A stretch of DNA of 64,000 bases from a virus: positions 35,322 through 99,321 of the IMG/VR virus record IMGVR_UViG_3300034980_000576; one strand, given 5' to 3'. The number at the start of each line of letters is the position of its first letter. Position 1 is the first letter of the stretch. The notes beneath the pieces are model-generated. The model saw nothing but the letters and a program-made list of their open reading frames with translations. It did not search any database and was not told the origin of the DNA. The position numbers were made by a program, and so were the translations under genes. Below, piece after piece: positions 54,661-63,080 of the stretch.

Positions 54661-55042
54661 AAAAGATTTAAATTATATTGCAGCCGTTGAGAAAGCAATC
54701 ACCGACAAATATGGAGAAGAAACCGTACAGAACCCAAGAACTGAGTGGGGCCCCGATCGAGAGAAAGAACACCTCTTGCAAATGAAAGAGTTATATGAAA
54801 AAACACTCAGGAATGAAGCAGCTACAGAGAAAGTAGACATAAATGGTATAAAGGTTTCAAAAAAACTACTTAATAGGGAGCCTTTGAAGAAATGTCCCAC
54901 TTGCGGTATATTGCCGCGAAAATCCCGGGATGATATTAGTCTTCTAAAATTTCAGTGTTGTTATACATGCTATATTCAATACGTGGAAGGAAGAGAGGAT
55001 AGGTGGGAAAAAGGATGGAGACCCAATGAAACTAAATTCTAG
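54653..55042 (+). CDS. Zinc-ribbon protein of unknown function
   Basis: The protein has 129 residues; ATG 54653 overlaps the previous stop. Residues 1-80 are helical and charged. The C-terminal 45 contain KKCPTCGILPRKS (Cys-x2-Cys) and FQCCYTCYIQYVEGRE (Cys-Cys-x2-Cys), a likely zinc ribbon, followed by a tryptophan-rich, basic end (REDRWEKGWRPN). The tight lysis/head context and strong zinc motif suggest a small nucleic-acid- or protein-binding factor. I cannot assign it to a named family. Confidence 0.6.
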   Translation: MTKKDLNYIAAVEKAITDKYGEETVQNPRTEWGPDREKEHLLQMKELYEKTLRNEAATEKVDINGIKVSKKLLNREPLKKCPTCGILPRKSRDDISLLKFQCCYTCYIQYVEGREDRWEKGWRPNETKF

Positions 55043-55373
55043 AACCCTTAAAGACATGATAAAAGAAGTTCTTTCTGAGGAAAACCAAGTCGATCCCACC
55101 AAATTAAAATCAACTGCGATGTCCACGTCGCAGAGGAAACAAACCAGTGTTGATAGAATCACCACAGATGATTCCGAGTTTACTTCACAAGAAAAGGGAA
55201 TCCTAGATCAAATAGAAGGCTTTCTGTCAGACCTGGCAGCCCAACCCGGAGTTGATATGACAAAGTATCGCAGCCAACTCGAACGAGTCATGAAACTTTT
55301 ACAACAATCTGTTTCTTCGACAAGCTCAGCTGCAGAGCAACCCCAACCACCAACAATAAGAGGACAACAATAA
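55026..55373 (+). CDS. Predicted capsid-targeted protein, diverged type-1 signature
   Basis: The protein has 115 residues and overlaps the previous gene by 17 bases. MKLNSRTLKDMIKEVLSEEN keeps the spacing of the type-1 leader (L-K-x-x-I-K-E-x-L) with different residues; IKE and LSE both fit (L/I)-x-E. The body is helical (EKGILDQIEGFLSDLAAQPG) and ends in Ser/Gln/Pro-rich sequence. Its stop overlaps the next start (TAATG). Confidence 0.58.
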   Translation: MKLNSRTLKDMIKEVLSEENQVDPTKLKSTAMSTSQRKQTSVDRITTDDSEFTSQEKGILDQIEGFLSDLAAQPGVDMTKYRSQLERVMKLLQQSVSSTSSAAEQPQPPTIRGQQ

Positions 55374-55921
55374 TGGCAACGGTTTATGAAATTGTACAGG
55401 GTTTATCCCAAGCAGCAGCAAATGCATATGACGGAGCATTGGACGAGAAGGGCGAGCCCCTCAAAGCCAGTCTCCAGAGAGAAGAAGGAGACCCAATTCT
55501 TGATAGAAGAGTTATCGACGGCTTCGGTGTTAAATTTTACGGAAACATGATGTGTATCACATATCACTCAGAAGTTCAGTTAAAAGAAGTACACGTACCC
55601 GGCTTTGAAGATGATATTGTTAGCAAGATTGGAGATATATCAAAATTTCTTAAAAAAGAATATAAAAAGATCACCGGCTCCCCCGTCACTTTAACTGCGT
55701 CTGGAGACGCCGAGGTTACTGTCGAGTCTACATCCCGGATCCGGTCTTGGGTCGTCGCGAAGATGCACTATAAGGTCGGCGGCCTTGACGAAGAAATGGG
55801 GATACTGCCAGACTCAAAAAAGAAACCAGAAGGCAGTTGGCAGGATTTTATGTCCCAGGGCGGCTGGAATGGAACCGGCGGCAAGCGCCCACAAAACGAT
55901 ACCAGAAAAAAGGAATCGTAA
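55373..55921 (+). CDS. Conserved-looking head-region protein, unknown function
   Basis: The protein has 182 residues, coupled to the previous gene by TAATG. It has a compact alpha/beta look: a helix (YEIVQGLSQAAANAYDGAL), beta strands (VKFYGNMMCITYHSEVQL), a basic helix (ISKFLKKEYKKITG), and strands (VTLTASGDAEVTVESTSRIR), then a flexible Gly/Lys/Pro-rich tail. It has no leader of either type. Position before the terminase suggests a head or packaging accessory role; not recognised further. Confidence 0.55.
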   Translation: MATVYEIVQGLSQAAANAYDGALDEKGEPLKASLQREEGDPILDRRVIDGFGVKFYGNMMCITYHSEVQLKEVHVPGFEDDIVSKIGDISKFLKKEYKKITGSPVTLTASGDAEVTVESTSRIRSWVVAKMHYKVGGLDEEMGILPDSKKKPEGSWQDFMSQGGWNGTGGKRPQNDTRKKES

Positions 55922-55922
55922 A

Positions 55923-56672
55923 ATGAAAATCGCCAAGTCCCAACTGCAACAAATTATTATAGAAGAATATCTCCGCGAAGAAGGAATTCAGTTAGAGGCT
56001 TTAGATCCAGATAAATTTGAAGAGTTTAAGGCGTGGGTTAATAAGACCGGCCCAAAACCCGACTGGCTCGATGACTATGGTAAAAGCAAAAAGCACGTAC
56101 CGAATGCTCCCTCCGTACCGGACAACGCTCTCAGTGCCCTCGAAACAATGCCCATGGATATCCCATCAGATGACGCCACAGAGCGCGATGTTGGTAGCTT
56201 CCAAGATCGATCCGGCCCATCTGACGGCCCTTTAGCGGATCCGAGAGACATGTCAGATGAAGATCTTGTTGATGCTATTTCGAATATGATCCAAGGTCGA
56301 GATCCTGAGCGCGTAGCTGAGCTTTTTCAGGTGGTGTTTTCTAATCTCCCTGACGTGGAAATGTCTTCTCCGGAAGATGAAATACCCGGCACGGAATATG
56401 TTCCCGGAGCAATGGGCCGACCAACAGCTGGCTTCAAGCTTGAAGAACTAAAGGGTTTGATCAGAGAAGTATTGGCAGAAGGCCACTACCACGACATGGG
56501 CGCCGAAGACGAAATGTACGACGCATTAGATCCTCACGGATTTAACAAAATGTCTGATGCGCAGATAGTTGATCAAGCTTGGAAAGATGGAATTGAAGAA
56601 ATGATTGCGCTTGATGGCGAAGGCACCATCGCCAATAGAGAAGAGGTTATAGCAGCACTACAAGATGTATGA
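55923..56672 (+). CDS. Predicted capsid-targeted acidic protein, type-1 leader plus internal copy
   Basis: The protein has 249 residues. ATG 55923 follows AAGGAA and starts the leader MKIAKSQLQQIIIEEYLREE. A second leader-like element, FKLEELKGLIREVLAEG, occurs internally near residue 173, like the doubled protein at 47322. The body between them is very acidic and Asp/Pro-rich; the part after is also acidic. Its stop overlaps the terminase start (ATGA). T4-type prohead cores contain acidic, cleaved scaffold proteins, so a core component is an alternative to injected cargo. Confidence 0.6.
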   Translation: MKIAKSQLQQIIIEEYLREEGIQLEALDPDKFEEFKAWVNKTGPKPDWLDDYGKSKKHVPNAPSVPDNALSALETMPMDIPSDDATERDVGSFQDRSGPSDGPLADPRDMSDEDLVDAISNMIQGRDPERVAELFQVVFSNLPDVEMSSPEDEIPGTEYVPGAMGRPTAGFKLEELKGLIREVLAEGHYHDMGAEDEMYDALDPHGFNKMSDAQIVDQAWKDGIEEMIALDGEGTIANREEVIAALQDV

Positions 56673-58252
56673 GTTTTCAACTAACGAAAAAAGAGCAAGT
56701 AAAAGAAATATTGAAATGTGGCAAGGATCCATCTTACTTTCTTAAAAATTTCGCCCGGATATCTCATCCGATGCACGGGCAGATCCTTTTTGATACATAT
56801 GATTTTCAAGATTTGCTCCTCACTGATTTTAACGATTATCGATTTAACGTTATTTTGAAAGCAAGACAACTTGGGATATCAACCATTACCGCGGGCTATA
56901 TCGCTTGGATGATGTTATTCCACAGGGATAAGTCTATTTTGGTTATGGCAACAAAGTTTGCAACTGCTGGTAACTTGGTTAAAAAAGTCAAGAGCATTAT
57001 GAAAAATCTACCGCATTGGATACGTATTTCTTCCATATCTGTCGACAACCGAACTTCATTTGAATTATCGAATGGCTCTTCAATTAAAGCGGCATCTACT
57101 TCTGGTGATGCGGGTCGTTCTGAAGCCCTGTCTCTCTTGGTCCTCGACGAAGCTGCCCACATTGAGGGTCTTGAAGGATTGTGGACCGGTCTATATCCCA
57201 CGCTCTCAACTGGTGGCCGCTGCATCGCGCTCTCAACCCCGAATGGCGTGGGGAACTGGTTTCATAGAGCTTGTATGGATGCGGAAGCCGGCACTAATAA
57301 TTTCAATTTAACTACGCTCGCTTGGGATGTTCACCCCGATCGCGACGAGATCTGGTATCAGAAAGAAACCAAGAATATGTCTAAGAGACAGATTGCACAA
57401 GAGCTAGAATGTAATTTTAACACTTCTGGAGAAACTGTAGTAGATCCAGAATGTATGGAGTGGCTGCTTTCTAATGTGACCGATCCTAAACATAAAACCG
57501 GCTTCGATCGCAACTTTTGGATTTGGGAAGAATTCGATCCCACCTGCAACTATTTGATGGTTGCAGATGTTGCCCGCGGCGATGGAGCGGACTTCTCAGC
57601 GTTTCATATAATAAAGCTTGAAACACTACAAGTGGTAGGGGAATACCAAGGAAAGCCCTCCCTGGATATGTACGCGGGGATGCTTAATCAAATAGGAAGA
57701 GAGTACGGCAATTGTATGCTTGTGGTCGAAAATAATAATGTCGGTTACTCTGTGCTAAATAAATTGATAGAACATGGATACCCAAATGTATATCATTCTA
57801 TAAAGTCTAGTCACGAATATATAGAGCAATATCAAGCCGAAGGCATATCTTCGGCGGTCCCCGGATTTACAACTTCTATGAAAACTAGACCACTTATAAT
57901 CGCGAAAATGGAAGAGTTTATAAGAAATAAACTAATTACCATATATTCTTCTCGCACAATCAGCGAGATGAAGACTTTTATTTGGAGGAATGGTAAACCC
58001 CAGGCGATGAAAGGATACCATGATGATCTTATCATGGCTCTCGCAATTGCATGCTGGGTTAGAGACACCGCACTTCAAAGTAATGCCCGAGACTTAAATT
58101 ATCAAAGAGCTTTTGCAAATGCGATTATAACTTCAAAAACCACAATGAATACGAAAATAAGTGGTCAACATGGCTACAAAAAAGATAATATTTTTGATAA
58201 AATGAGTGAAGCAGAGAAAATGTACCAACAATATAAATGGATTATAAAGTGA
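56669..58252 (+). CDS. 17: Terminase large subunit, gp17-like
   Basis: The protein has 527 residues (T4 gp17 has 610). The ATPase half has a deviant P-loop KARQLGISTITAGY (64-77) in which the usual G-K-T lysine is Ile, with Lys64/Arg66 upstream. It also has Walker B LLVLDEAAH (Asp160, Glu161) and coupling motif ALSTPNG (187-193). The nuclease half has MVADVARGDGADFSAF (Asp300), LVVENNN (Glu354) and YHDDLIMALA (Asp452/Asp453), the RNase-H-like acidic cluster. It pumps DNA into the prohead and cuts it at headful. The portal gene follows directly; sheath and tube genes, which lie between these in T4, are absent. Confidence 0.95.
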   Translation: MSFQLTKKEQVKEILKCGKDPSYFLKNFARISHPMHGQILFDTYDFQDLLLTDFNDYRFNVILKARQLGISTITAGYIAWMMLFHRDKSILVMATKFATAGNLVKKVKSIMKNLPHWIRISSISVDNRTSFELSNGSSIKAASTSGDAGRSEALSLLVLDEAAHIEGLEGLWTGLYPTLSTGGRCIALSTPNGVGNWFHRACMDAEAGTNNFNLTTLAWDVHPDRDEIWYQKETKNMSKRQIAQELECNFNTSGETVVDPECMEWLLSNVTDPKHKTGFDRNFWIWEEFDPTCNYLMVADVARGDGADFSAFHIIKLETLQVVGEYQGKPSLDMYAGMLNQIGREYGNCMLVVENNNVGYSVLNKLIEHGYPNVYHSIKSSHEYIEQYQAEGISSAVPGFTTSMKTRPLIIAKMEEFIRNKLITIYSSRTISEMKTFIWRNGKPQAMKGYHDDLIMALAIACWVRDTALQSNARDLNYQRAFANAIITSKTTMNTKISGQHGYKKDNIFDKMSEAEKMYQQYKWIIK

Positions 58253-58260
58253 GTAAATAA

Positions 58261-60255
58261 ATGGCCGGTTCGATAAGAGATAACCCGAAAAATGTACGAT
58301 CAGCATTATTCAAATCTTTAACTAGATTGTTTTCGGGCCCTATTATAAATTATAGATCCCAGTCTGGTCGCCGCATCCGGCGCCAACATTTGGATAAATT
58401 TTCATCAAGATTCGCTTCAGCCTCTGGTCAACAGTTCAAAAAGCAACATTATAGCCCTCTGGATACTTTGTCAACAAAAGCTATTCAAAATCAGCAAAGA
58501 ACCGAAAGGTACATTGATTTTGACCAGATGGAGTATATGCCAGAGATTGCCTCTACGATGGATATCTATGCAGACGAAATGACAACCTATTCGGCTCTGC
58601 GTCCAATGCTCAACATCAACTGCCCCAACGAAGAAATTAAAGCAGTTCTAGCAATACTTTATAGCAATATTTTGAATATCGAATATAATCTTTTCGGTTG
58701 GGCCCGCACCATGTGCAAGTATGGAGACTTTTTTCTATATCTGGATATTGATGACAAGTATGGAGTTCAGTCTGTTATCTCTCTTCCGGTCAATGAGGTG
58801 GAAAGATTAGAAGGTATGGACTCAACCAATCCGAATTACATCCAATACCAATGGAACTCCGCCGGAATGACATTTGAAAATTGGCAGGTATCCCATTTCC
58901 GTGTATTGGGTAATGATAAATATCAACCATATGGTACTTCAATTTTGGAACCTGCTCGGCGCATATGGCGACAACTTACTCTTATGGAAGATGCGATGAT
59001 GGCCTATCGGGTTATTCGTTCTTCTGAGCGCCGCGTCTTCAAAATTGATGTTGGTGGGATCCCCCCCAATGAAGTTGAGCAATTTATGCAAAAGACCGTA
59101 ACGAGCCTCAAGCGACACAGCGTTGTTGATCCGGAAACAGGTAAAGTAGATCTTAGATATAACCCGATGTCGATCGAAGAAGATTATTTTATTCCCGTGC
59201 GCCAGGGTTCTGTCACTGACATTCAAAATCTTGCCGGCGGGACCAATACCACAGAGATAGATGATATCAAGTATCTCCGCGACAAGCTCTTCTCTGCGTT
59301 AAAAATTCCCCAGTCTTATCTCGCGATGGGTGACGGCGCCAACGAAGATAAAACCACTTTAGCCCAAAAGGACATAAGGTTTGCGAGAACGATTCAGCGA
59401 CTCCAGAGAGTGGTGATATCAGAACTTGAAAAGATTGGAATTATCCATCTTTATACGCTGGGCTTCCGCGGCGATGATCTTCTTTCTTTCAAGCTCTCTC
59501 TAAATAATCCTTCAAAGATCGCAGAGTTGCAAGAAATAGAGCACTGGAAACAAAAGTTTGATATTGCTGGCTCAGCTACAGAGGGGTATTTCTCTCGGCG
59601 CTGGGTTGCTGATAACATATTTGGTATGTCCCATGAAGAATTCATGCGGAACCAGAGAGAAATGTATTATGATCGGAAGCACGACGCGTCACTTCAACAA
59701 GTCGCAGAAGCTGCAGCAGCCGGCGAAACGGCCGGCCTAGGCGGTGATATGGGCTTAGGCGATGCCGGCGGTGAACTTGACCTAGGCGGCGAAGAAGGGT
59801 TAGAGCTGGGCGATGCCCCGGATGAGATGCCAGCCGGCGAGGCCGGCGGTACCGAAGAGCCCGCTGGCGATGAATCGCCGTTGCTAGCAGTTCCGCCGGG
59901 ATCCCGTAACGCTCCTCGCTTGACGCCTGGAGCCAAAGGAAAAGTATATACACCGGTCAAGAGTGACAAACGCTCTGCTGGCGCCAGGACACGCTCGTAT
60001 TCCTCAAAATATTCCAAGGAAAAGGCTAGCCCAACTACAAGAAATATTGTACCCGGTTATGCTGATTTAAAAACTTTAACTAAAATGGATGGTCTATCTA
60101 CGGGGATTTATGAGACGGACGACTCTATATACTCCTTAGAAGAACAAGATCAAGAAAAACAAATATTTGAGGTCAATAAATCTGTCAGAAGTTTAATAGA
60201 TGTTTTAGAAAAAAAGGAAAGTGTACCCACGGAGCAAAATGATGAAGCACAATAA
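58261..60255 (+). CDS. 20: Portal vertex protein, gp20-like
   Basis: The protein has 664 residues (T4 gp20 has 524). The T4-type portal core is seen in YIDFDQMEYMPEIASTMDIY (about 80-99), WARTMCKYGDFFLYLDID, VSHFRVLGNDKYQPYGTSIL and LRDKLFSALKIPQSYLAMGD. The portal is the twelve-part ring for DNA entry, head assembly start and tail attachment. The extra length is C-terminal: an Ala/Gly/Glu-rich stretch (about 478-546) and a basic Ser/Arg/Lys part. The low-complexity acidic tail could reach into the head or interact with core proteins (inference). Its end overlaps the next start by 17 bases. Confidence 0.94.
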   Translation: MAGSIRDNPKNVRSALFKSLTRLFSGPIINYRSQSGRRIRRQHLDKFSSRFASASGQQFKKQHYSPLDTLSTKAIQNQQRTERYIDFDQMEYMPEIASTMDIYADEMTTYSALRPMLNINCPNEEIKAVLAILYSNILNIEYNLFGWARTMCKYGDFFLYLDIDDKYGVQSVISLPVNEVERLEGMDSTNPNYIQYQWNSAGMTFENWQVSHFRVLGNDKYQPYGTSILEPARRIWRQLTLMEDAMMAYRVIRSSERRVFKIDVGGIPPNEVEQFMQKTVTSLKRHSVVDPETGKVDLRYNPMSIEEDYFIPVRQGSVTDIQNLAGGTNTTEIDDIKYLRDKLFSALKIPQSYLAMGDGANEDKTTLAQKDIRFARTIQRLQRVVISELEKIGIIHLYTLGFRGDDLLSFKLSLNNPSKIAELQEIEHWKQKFDIAGSATEGYFSRRWVADNIFGMSHEEFMRNQREMYYDRKHDASLQQVAEAAAAGETAGLGGDMGLGDAGGELDLGGEEGLELGDAPDEMPAGEAGGTEEPAGDESPLLAVPPGSRNAPRLTPGAKGKVYTPVKSDKRSAGARTRSYSSKYSKEKASPTTRNIVPGYADLKTLTKMDGLSTGIYETDDSIYSLEEQDQEKQIFEVNKSVRSLIDVLEKKESVPTEQNDEAQ

Positions 60256-61066
60256 AAAAAGAAATACCGCGTTTGTTTACGAATGTTTAATAAAAGAAGC
60301 AACCGTGGCGGTTATTAAAAATGATGTACCCATGCAAAAAAGGGTGGTCAATGTTATAAAGAAACATTTTTCACCATCGTCGCCCTTGGGGCGGCACTTG
60401 GAATGTTATAAATCCCTGTATGAAAGGGAGAGGCTACCGCAGCATATGTGCGAGAGAATACTAAAAGAATCAAAGTTAGCTAGCCGATTAATAGATCCCG
60501 ATGGGCTATTTAAAGATCAAACGGAACTTATCAATGATATCAACACAAATCTGAATCCAGCAATTTTTAATAACTTTGTTCCCAATTATAAGACGCTAGC
60601 AACAATCGACCAAATATTTAGTTCGAAGACAAATCCAAAGAAAAGAGTTATGCTAGAAAATCAATTAGTTGGTTCCATGCTATATGACGCTCCGGAATCG
60701 GATGAGCTAACTGAAATAGATGATATAGCCGTGAGTACCTTTGTACACAAGTTCAACCAAAAATATTCCGATACGCTGTTGCAGGAACAAAAAACGCTGT
60801 TAAACTATTATATCGCATCCTTTACCGATAACGCACTCCAGCTTAAAATATTTTTAAATGAAGAAATTTCTCGTCTTAAGACAGAGATGGTCAATTCCAC
60901 AGAAACGGAGATGCTTAAAGAAGACCCCGACATGAAAGCTAGAACGCTCCAGGTTATAGAGAAGCTATCGAATTTTAAGGATTCAGATATAAATGATGTG
61001 GTGTTGCTTACCGTATTAAAGGCACAACTAATAGTCAAGGAGATCGGTGATGGCAGTAATCATTAA
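60239..61066 (+). CDS. Head-module protein following portal, unknown function
   Basis: ATG 60239, or the adjacent 60242, is chosen since GGAG lies at 60231-60234; a GTG upstream at 60221 is less likely. The product has about 275 residues, all helical and Lys/Glu-rich, with HNKKRNTAFVYECLIKEATV at the start and FNNFVPNYKTLATIDQIFSS (about 110-129). It takes the place of gp67/gp68 prohead-core genes of T4 between portal and protease, but is larger, and similarity is not evident. A core or packaging-associated role is plausible. Confidence 0.6.
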   Translation: MMKHNKKRNTAFVYECLIKEATVAVIKNDVPMQKRVVNVIKKHFSPSSPLGRHLECYKSLYERERLPQHMCERILKESKLASRLIDPDGLFKDQTELINDINTNLNPAIFNNFVPNYKTLATIDQIFSSKTNPKKRVMLENQLVGSMLYDAPESDELTEIDDIAVSTFVHKFNQKYSDTLLQEQKTLLNYYIASFTDNALQLKIFLNEEISRLKTEMVNSTETEMLKEDPDMKARTLQVIEKLSNFKDSDINDVVLLTVLKAQLIVKEIGDGSNH

Positions 61067-61580
61067 AGTGGGTAAAAAGGCGAATGCCAAAAAAGTCAGA
61101 TTAGAACTTAACCTACGTCGCTCTATTTCTGGAGATTTGATGATTTTCGATCACGGAGACATCGATATTGTTTTGTCACCAGATAAAAATAAAATCTTAG
61201 CTTTTCCTAAAGAGAATATGTCAGACTTGGTATACGGAGCCCAGAACAGATTGTTTAAACTTTTACACCACCAAGGGCTTGTCCTTCCGGAAAGCATTCA
61301 AGCCGGCTCATTTTTTGGCTCCATTGAAGCATCGATGGAGAAATCGATTGATCCAGATGCGTCTGCAGCCAAAATGGCTCTTATAAAGATTCACGAATTC
61401 ATTGAAGAGGAGCGCCCGTACTTCGAACAGGCCGAGGCGGTTGTTTCCGTGACTGATGATCATTTGCTCGATCCAGACAAAGAATACTCGACAGAGCTAG
61501 GAGAGGTACCCCAGAAGAATACTCAAGGTTCCATGTATATCCGAGATCCATATGCTTTAAATTATATGTACACAATGTAG
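61050..61580 (+). CDS. Head-module protein, unknown function
   Basis: The start is ATG 61050; AAGGAGA lies just upstream. The product has 176 residues. The N-terminal part is a basic beta-rich unit (VIIKVGKKANAKKVRLELNL), then SGDLMIFDHGDIDIVL, then helices with LVYGAQNRLFKLLHHQGLVL, and an acidic C-terminus ending in Tyr/Met. Overlap with the previous gene and position before the protease suggest a prohead or packaging factor. No known motif is seen. Confidence 0.58.
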   Translation: MAVIIKVGKKANAKKVRLELNLRRSISGDLMIFDHGDIDIVLSPDKNKILAFPKENMSDLVYGAQNRLFKLLHHQGLVLPESIQAGSFFGSIEASMEKSIDPDASAAKMALIKIHEFIEEERPYFEQAEAVVSVTDDHLLDPDKEYSTELGEVPQKNTQGSMYIRDPYALNYMYTM

Positions 61581-61590
61581 GATTGCTATA

Positions 61591-62130
61591 ATGACATCTA
61601 AAATGAAAATTATATTAGAAAGATGGGATAGCTATCTTATCTTTGAGGAGGATACACTGTCACAACTCAAAGACGATCCTGCTGCAGTGGAAGAGCTAGC
61701 AGACGATGTTGCGCGCATTAAGGATAGAAAGAGGCTGCAAGCCGTTTTAAATGCATTAGCAGCCGATCCTCAAGTAATGCAGGTGGTTAGCGCACTCAAG
61801 GAGCTTGCACAAGAGGTTGATGACACCCCTGCCGATGTAGAGGAGAACCTATCCGACGACTTCCTCGGACTCGCGACTCAAGGATATGTAAGTGCCCGGA
61901 ACTTGTTGGACACTGAAGCCGCTCGAAAAATAATGAAGGTGGCACCACCCCTGCTGGCTTTGGGTCTTATCGCCTTCAAGCTAACGAGTGGCGGTGGCAT
62001 GGACCCTGATGACGGTGGTATGCTGTCAACAATTTTAAAAACCACCGGCAAGACTGACTTCGAGTCAGTCCTCGGTTTCATGGGTGCCGGCGCTGAGGGC
62101 GCCATAACGGAGAGACGATGGAGCTACTAA
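61591..62130 (+). CDS. Predicted capsid-targeted protein, type-2 signature, hydrophobic segment
   Basis: The protein has 179 residues; ATG 61591 follows AGGAT, with an internal ATG at 61603. The type-2 leader is MKIILERWDSYLIFEE (from residue 5), with ILE matching the protease pattern. A long acidic helical region (22-105) leads to a hydrophobic stretch (IMKVAPPLLALGLIAFKLTS, about 114-133) and a Gly/Asp-rich end. The leader on a gene inside the head module, close to the prohead protease, supports the capsid-targeting idea. The hydrophobic segment could act on membranes (inference). Confidence 0.6.
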   Translation: MTSKMKIILERWDSYLIFEEDTLSQLKDDPAAVEELADDVARIKDRKRLQAVLNALAADPQVMQVVSALKELAQEVDDTPADVEENLSDDFLGLATQGYVSARNLLDTEAARKIMKVAPPLLALGLIAFKLTSGGGMDPDDGGMLSTILKTTGKTDFESVLGFMGAGAEGAITERRWSY

Positions 62131-62426
62131 CATTTATATTATGCGCGTATGGGTTAACACAAGTCATCGTCTATGGTAGAATATTCTATAAAGTTAGACC
62201 AGTAAAAGGAAAACTGGGAGAGTTATTTAAGTGCCCTATGTGTGTAGGCTTCCACGTAGGCTGGTTTTTAATGCTACTTTCGCCATTTACAGAACTATTT
62301 AACTTTGATGTCTCGGTGGCAAATTTCTTTTTATTAGGCTGGTTATCATCGGGTACTTCGTACATTTTTAATATGGTCTTTGGAGACGAGGGAATAAAAC
62401 ATGAACACAAATATCTGGACAAATAA
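62118..62426 (+). CDS. DUF1360-type membrane protein
   Basis: The protein has 102 residues; ATG 62118 overlaps the previous gene by 13 bases, with GGAGAG upstream. An N-terminal membrane helix (LLTFILCAYGLTQVIVYGRI) is followed by LGELFKCPMCVGFHVGWFLM, with the CPMC-x-G-F-x-x-G signature typical of DUF1360. A second membrane span (FFLLGWLSSGTSYIFNMVF) follows. DUF1360 proteins are found in phages and spore formers, function unknown. In a head operon it may help anchor prohead assembly to the membrane (speculative). Confidence 0.75.
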   Translation: MELLTFILCAYGLTQVIVYGRIFYKVRPVKGKLGELFKCPMCVGFHVGWFLMLLSPFTELFNFDVSVANFFLLGWLSSGTSYIFNMVFGDEGIKHEHKYLDK

Positions 62427-62471
62427 GTGGATGTTACAGCCAGTTAGGCACTGCTGTAAAGGATCTTAGCT

Positions 62472-63080
62472 ATGGGTCAAAAATTATTGAGAGAATATTA
62501 CGAACTTTGCGATGGCGGAGTTTGTCAGGATTTGCTTACAGAAGAAGAGAAGAGATTCGTTTCTGGAGGTGGTATGATTTTGAGCGGCATTATTCAGCGC
62601 TCTGATACCGTTAATGGTAACGGTCGAGTATATCCCCACGGAGTTCTCGTAAGAGAGATGAAAAACTACGAGAAGCTCGTCAAAGAACGGAGAGCCCTAG
62701 GTGAACTAGATCACCCGGAAGACTCTGTTATCAATCTTCGTAATGCCTCACACATGATGACTGAGGTATGGTGGGACGGTAAGAGTGTCATGGGTAAGGC
62801 CAAAGTACTCGACACGCCCTCCGGCAAGGTGCTTCAGGAGCTTGTGAGAGCCGGTGTAGCCATCGGCATATCCTCGAGGGGTATGGGCTCTGTCTCAGAG
62901 TCACAAGGCAACACAGTGGTGGAGGACGACTTTCAACTAATCTGTTTTGATTTCGTCTCTGAACCATCGACGCCCGGCGCTTTCATGATGAAAGAGGCCA
63001 AAGATTATGAGAACAAAGTATTCACCAAAGCTGATAAAATTAACAGGCTTTTAAACGAGATATTATTCGATGAAGAATGA
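62472..63080 (+). CDS. 21: Prohead maturation protease, gp21-like (family S78)
   Basis: The protein has 202 residues (T4 gp21 has 212), with AAGGA upstream. The herpesvirus-assemblin-like serine protease core shows MILSGIIQRSDTVNGNGRVY (35-54), ALGELDHPE with catalytic His81, and GVAIGISSRGMGS with the nucleophile at Ser134 or Ser135. In T4 the enzyme sits inside the prohead core, cuts after (L/I)-x-E in scaffold, internal and capsid proteins, and removes capsid-targeting leaders. Here it is the natural processing enzyme for the leader-bearing proteins in the window. Another leader-bearing gene overlaps its end. Confidence 0.94.
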   Translation: MGQKLLREYYELCDGGVCQDLLTEEEKRFVSGGGMILSGIIQRSDTVNGNGRVYPHGVLVREMKNYEKLVKERRALGELDHPEDSVINLRNASHMMTEVWWDGKSVMGKAKVLDTPSGKVLQELVRAGVAIGISSRGMGSVSESQGNTVVEDDFQLICFDFVSEPSTPGAFMMKEAKDYENKVFTKADKINRLLNEILFDEE

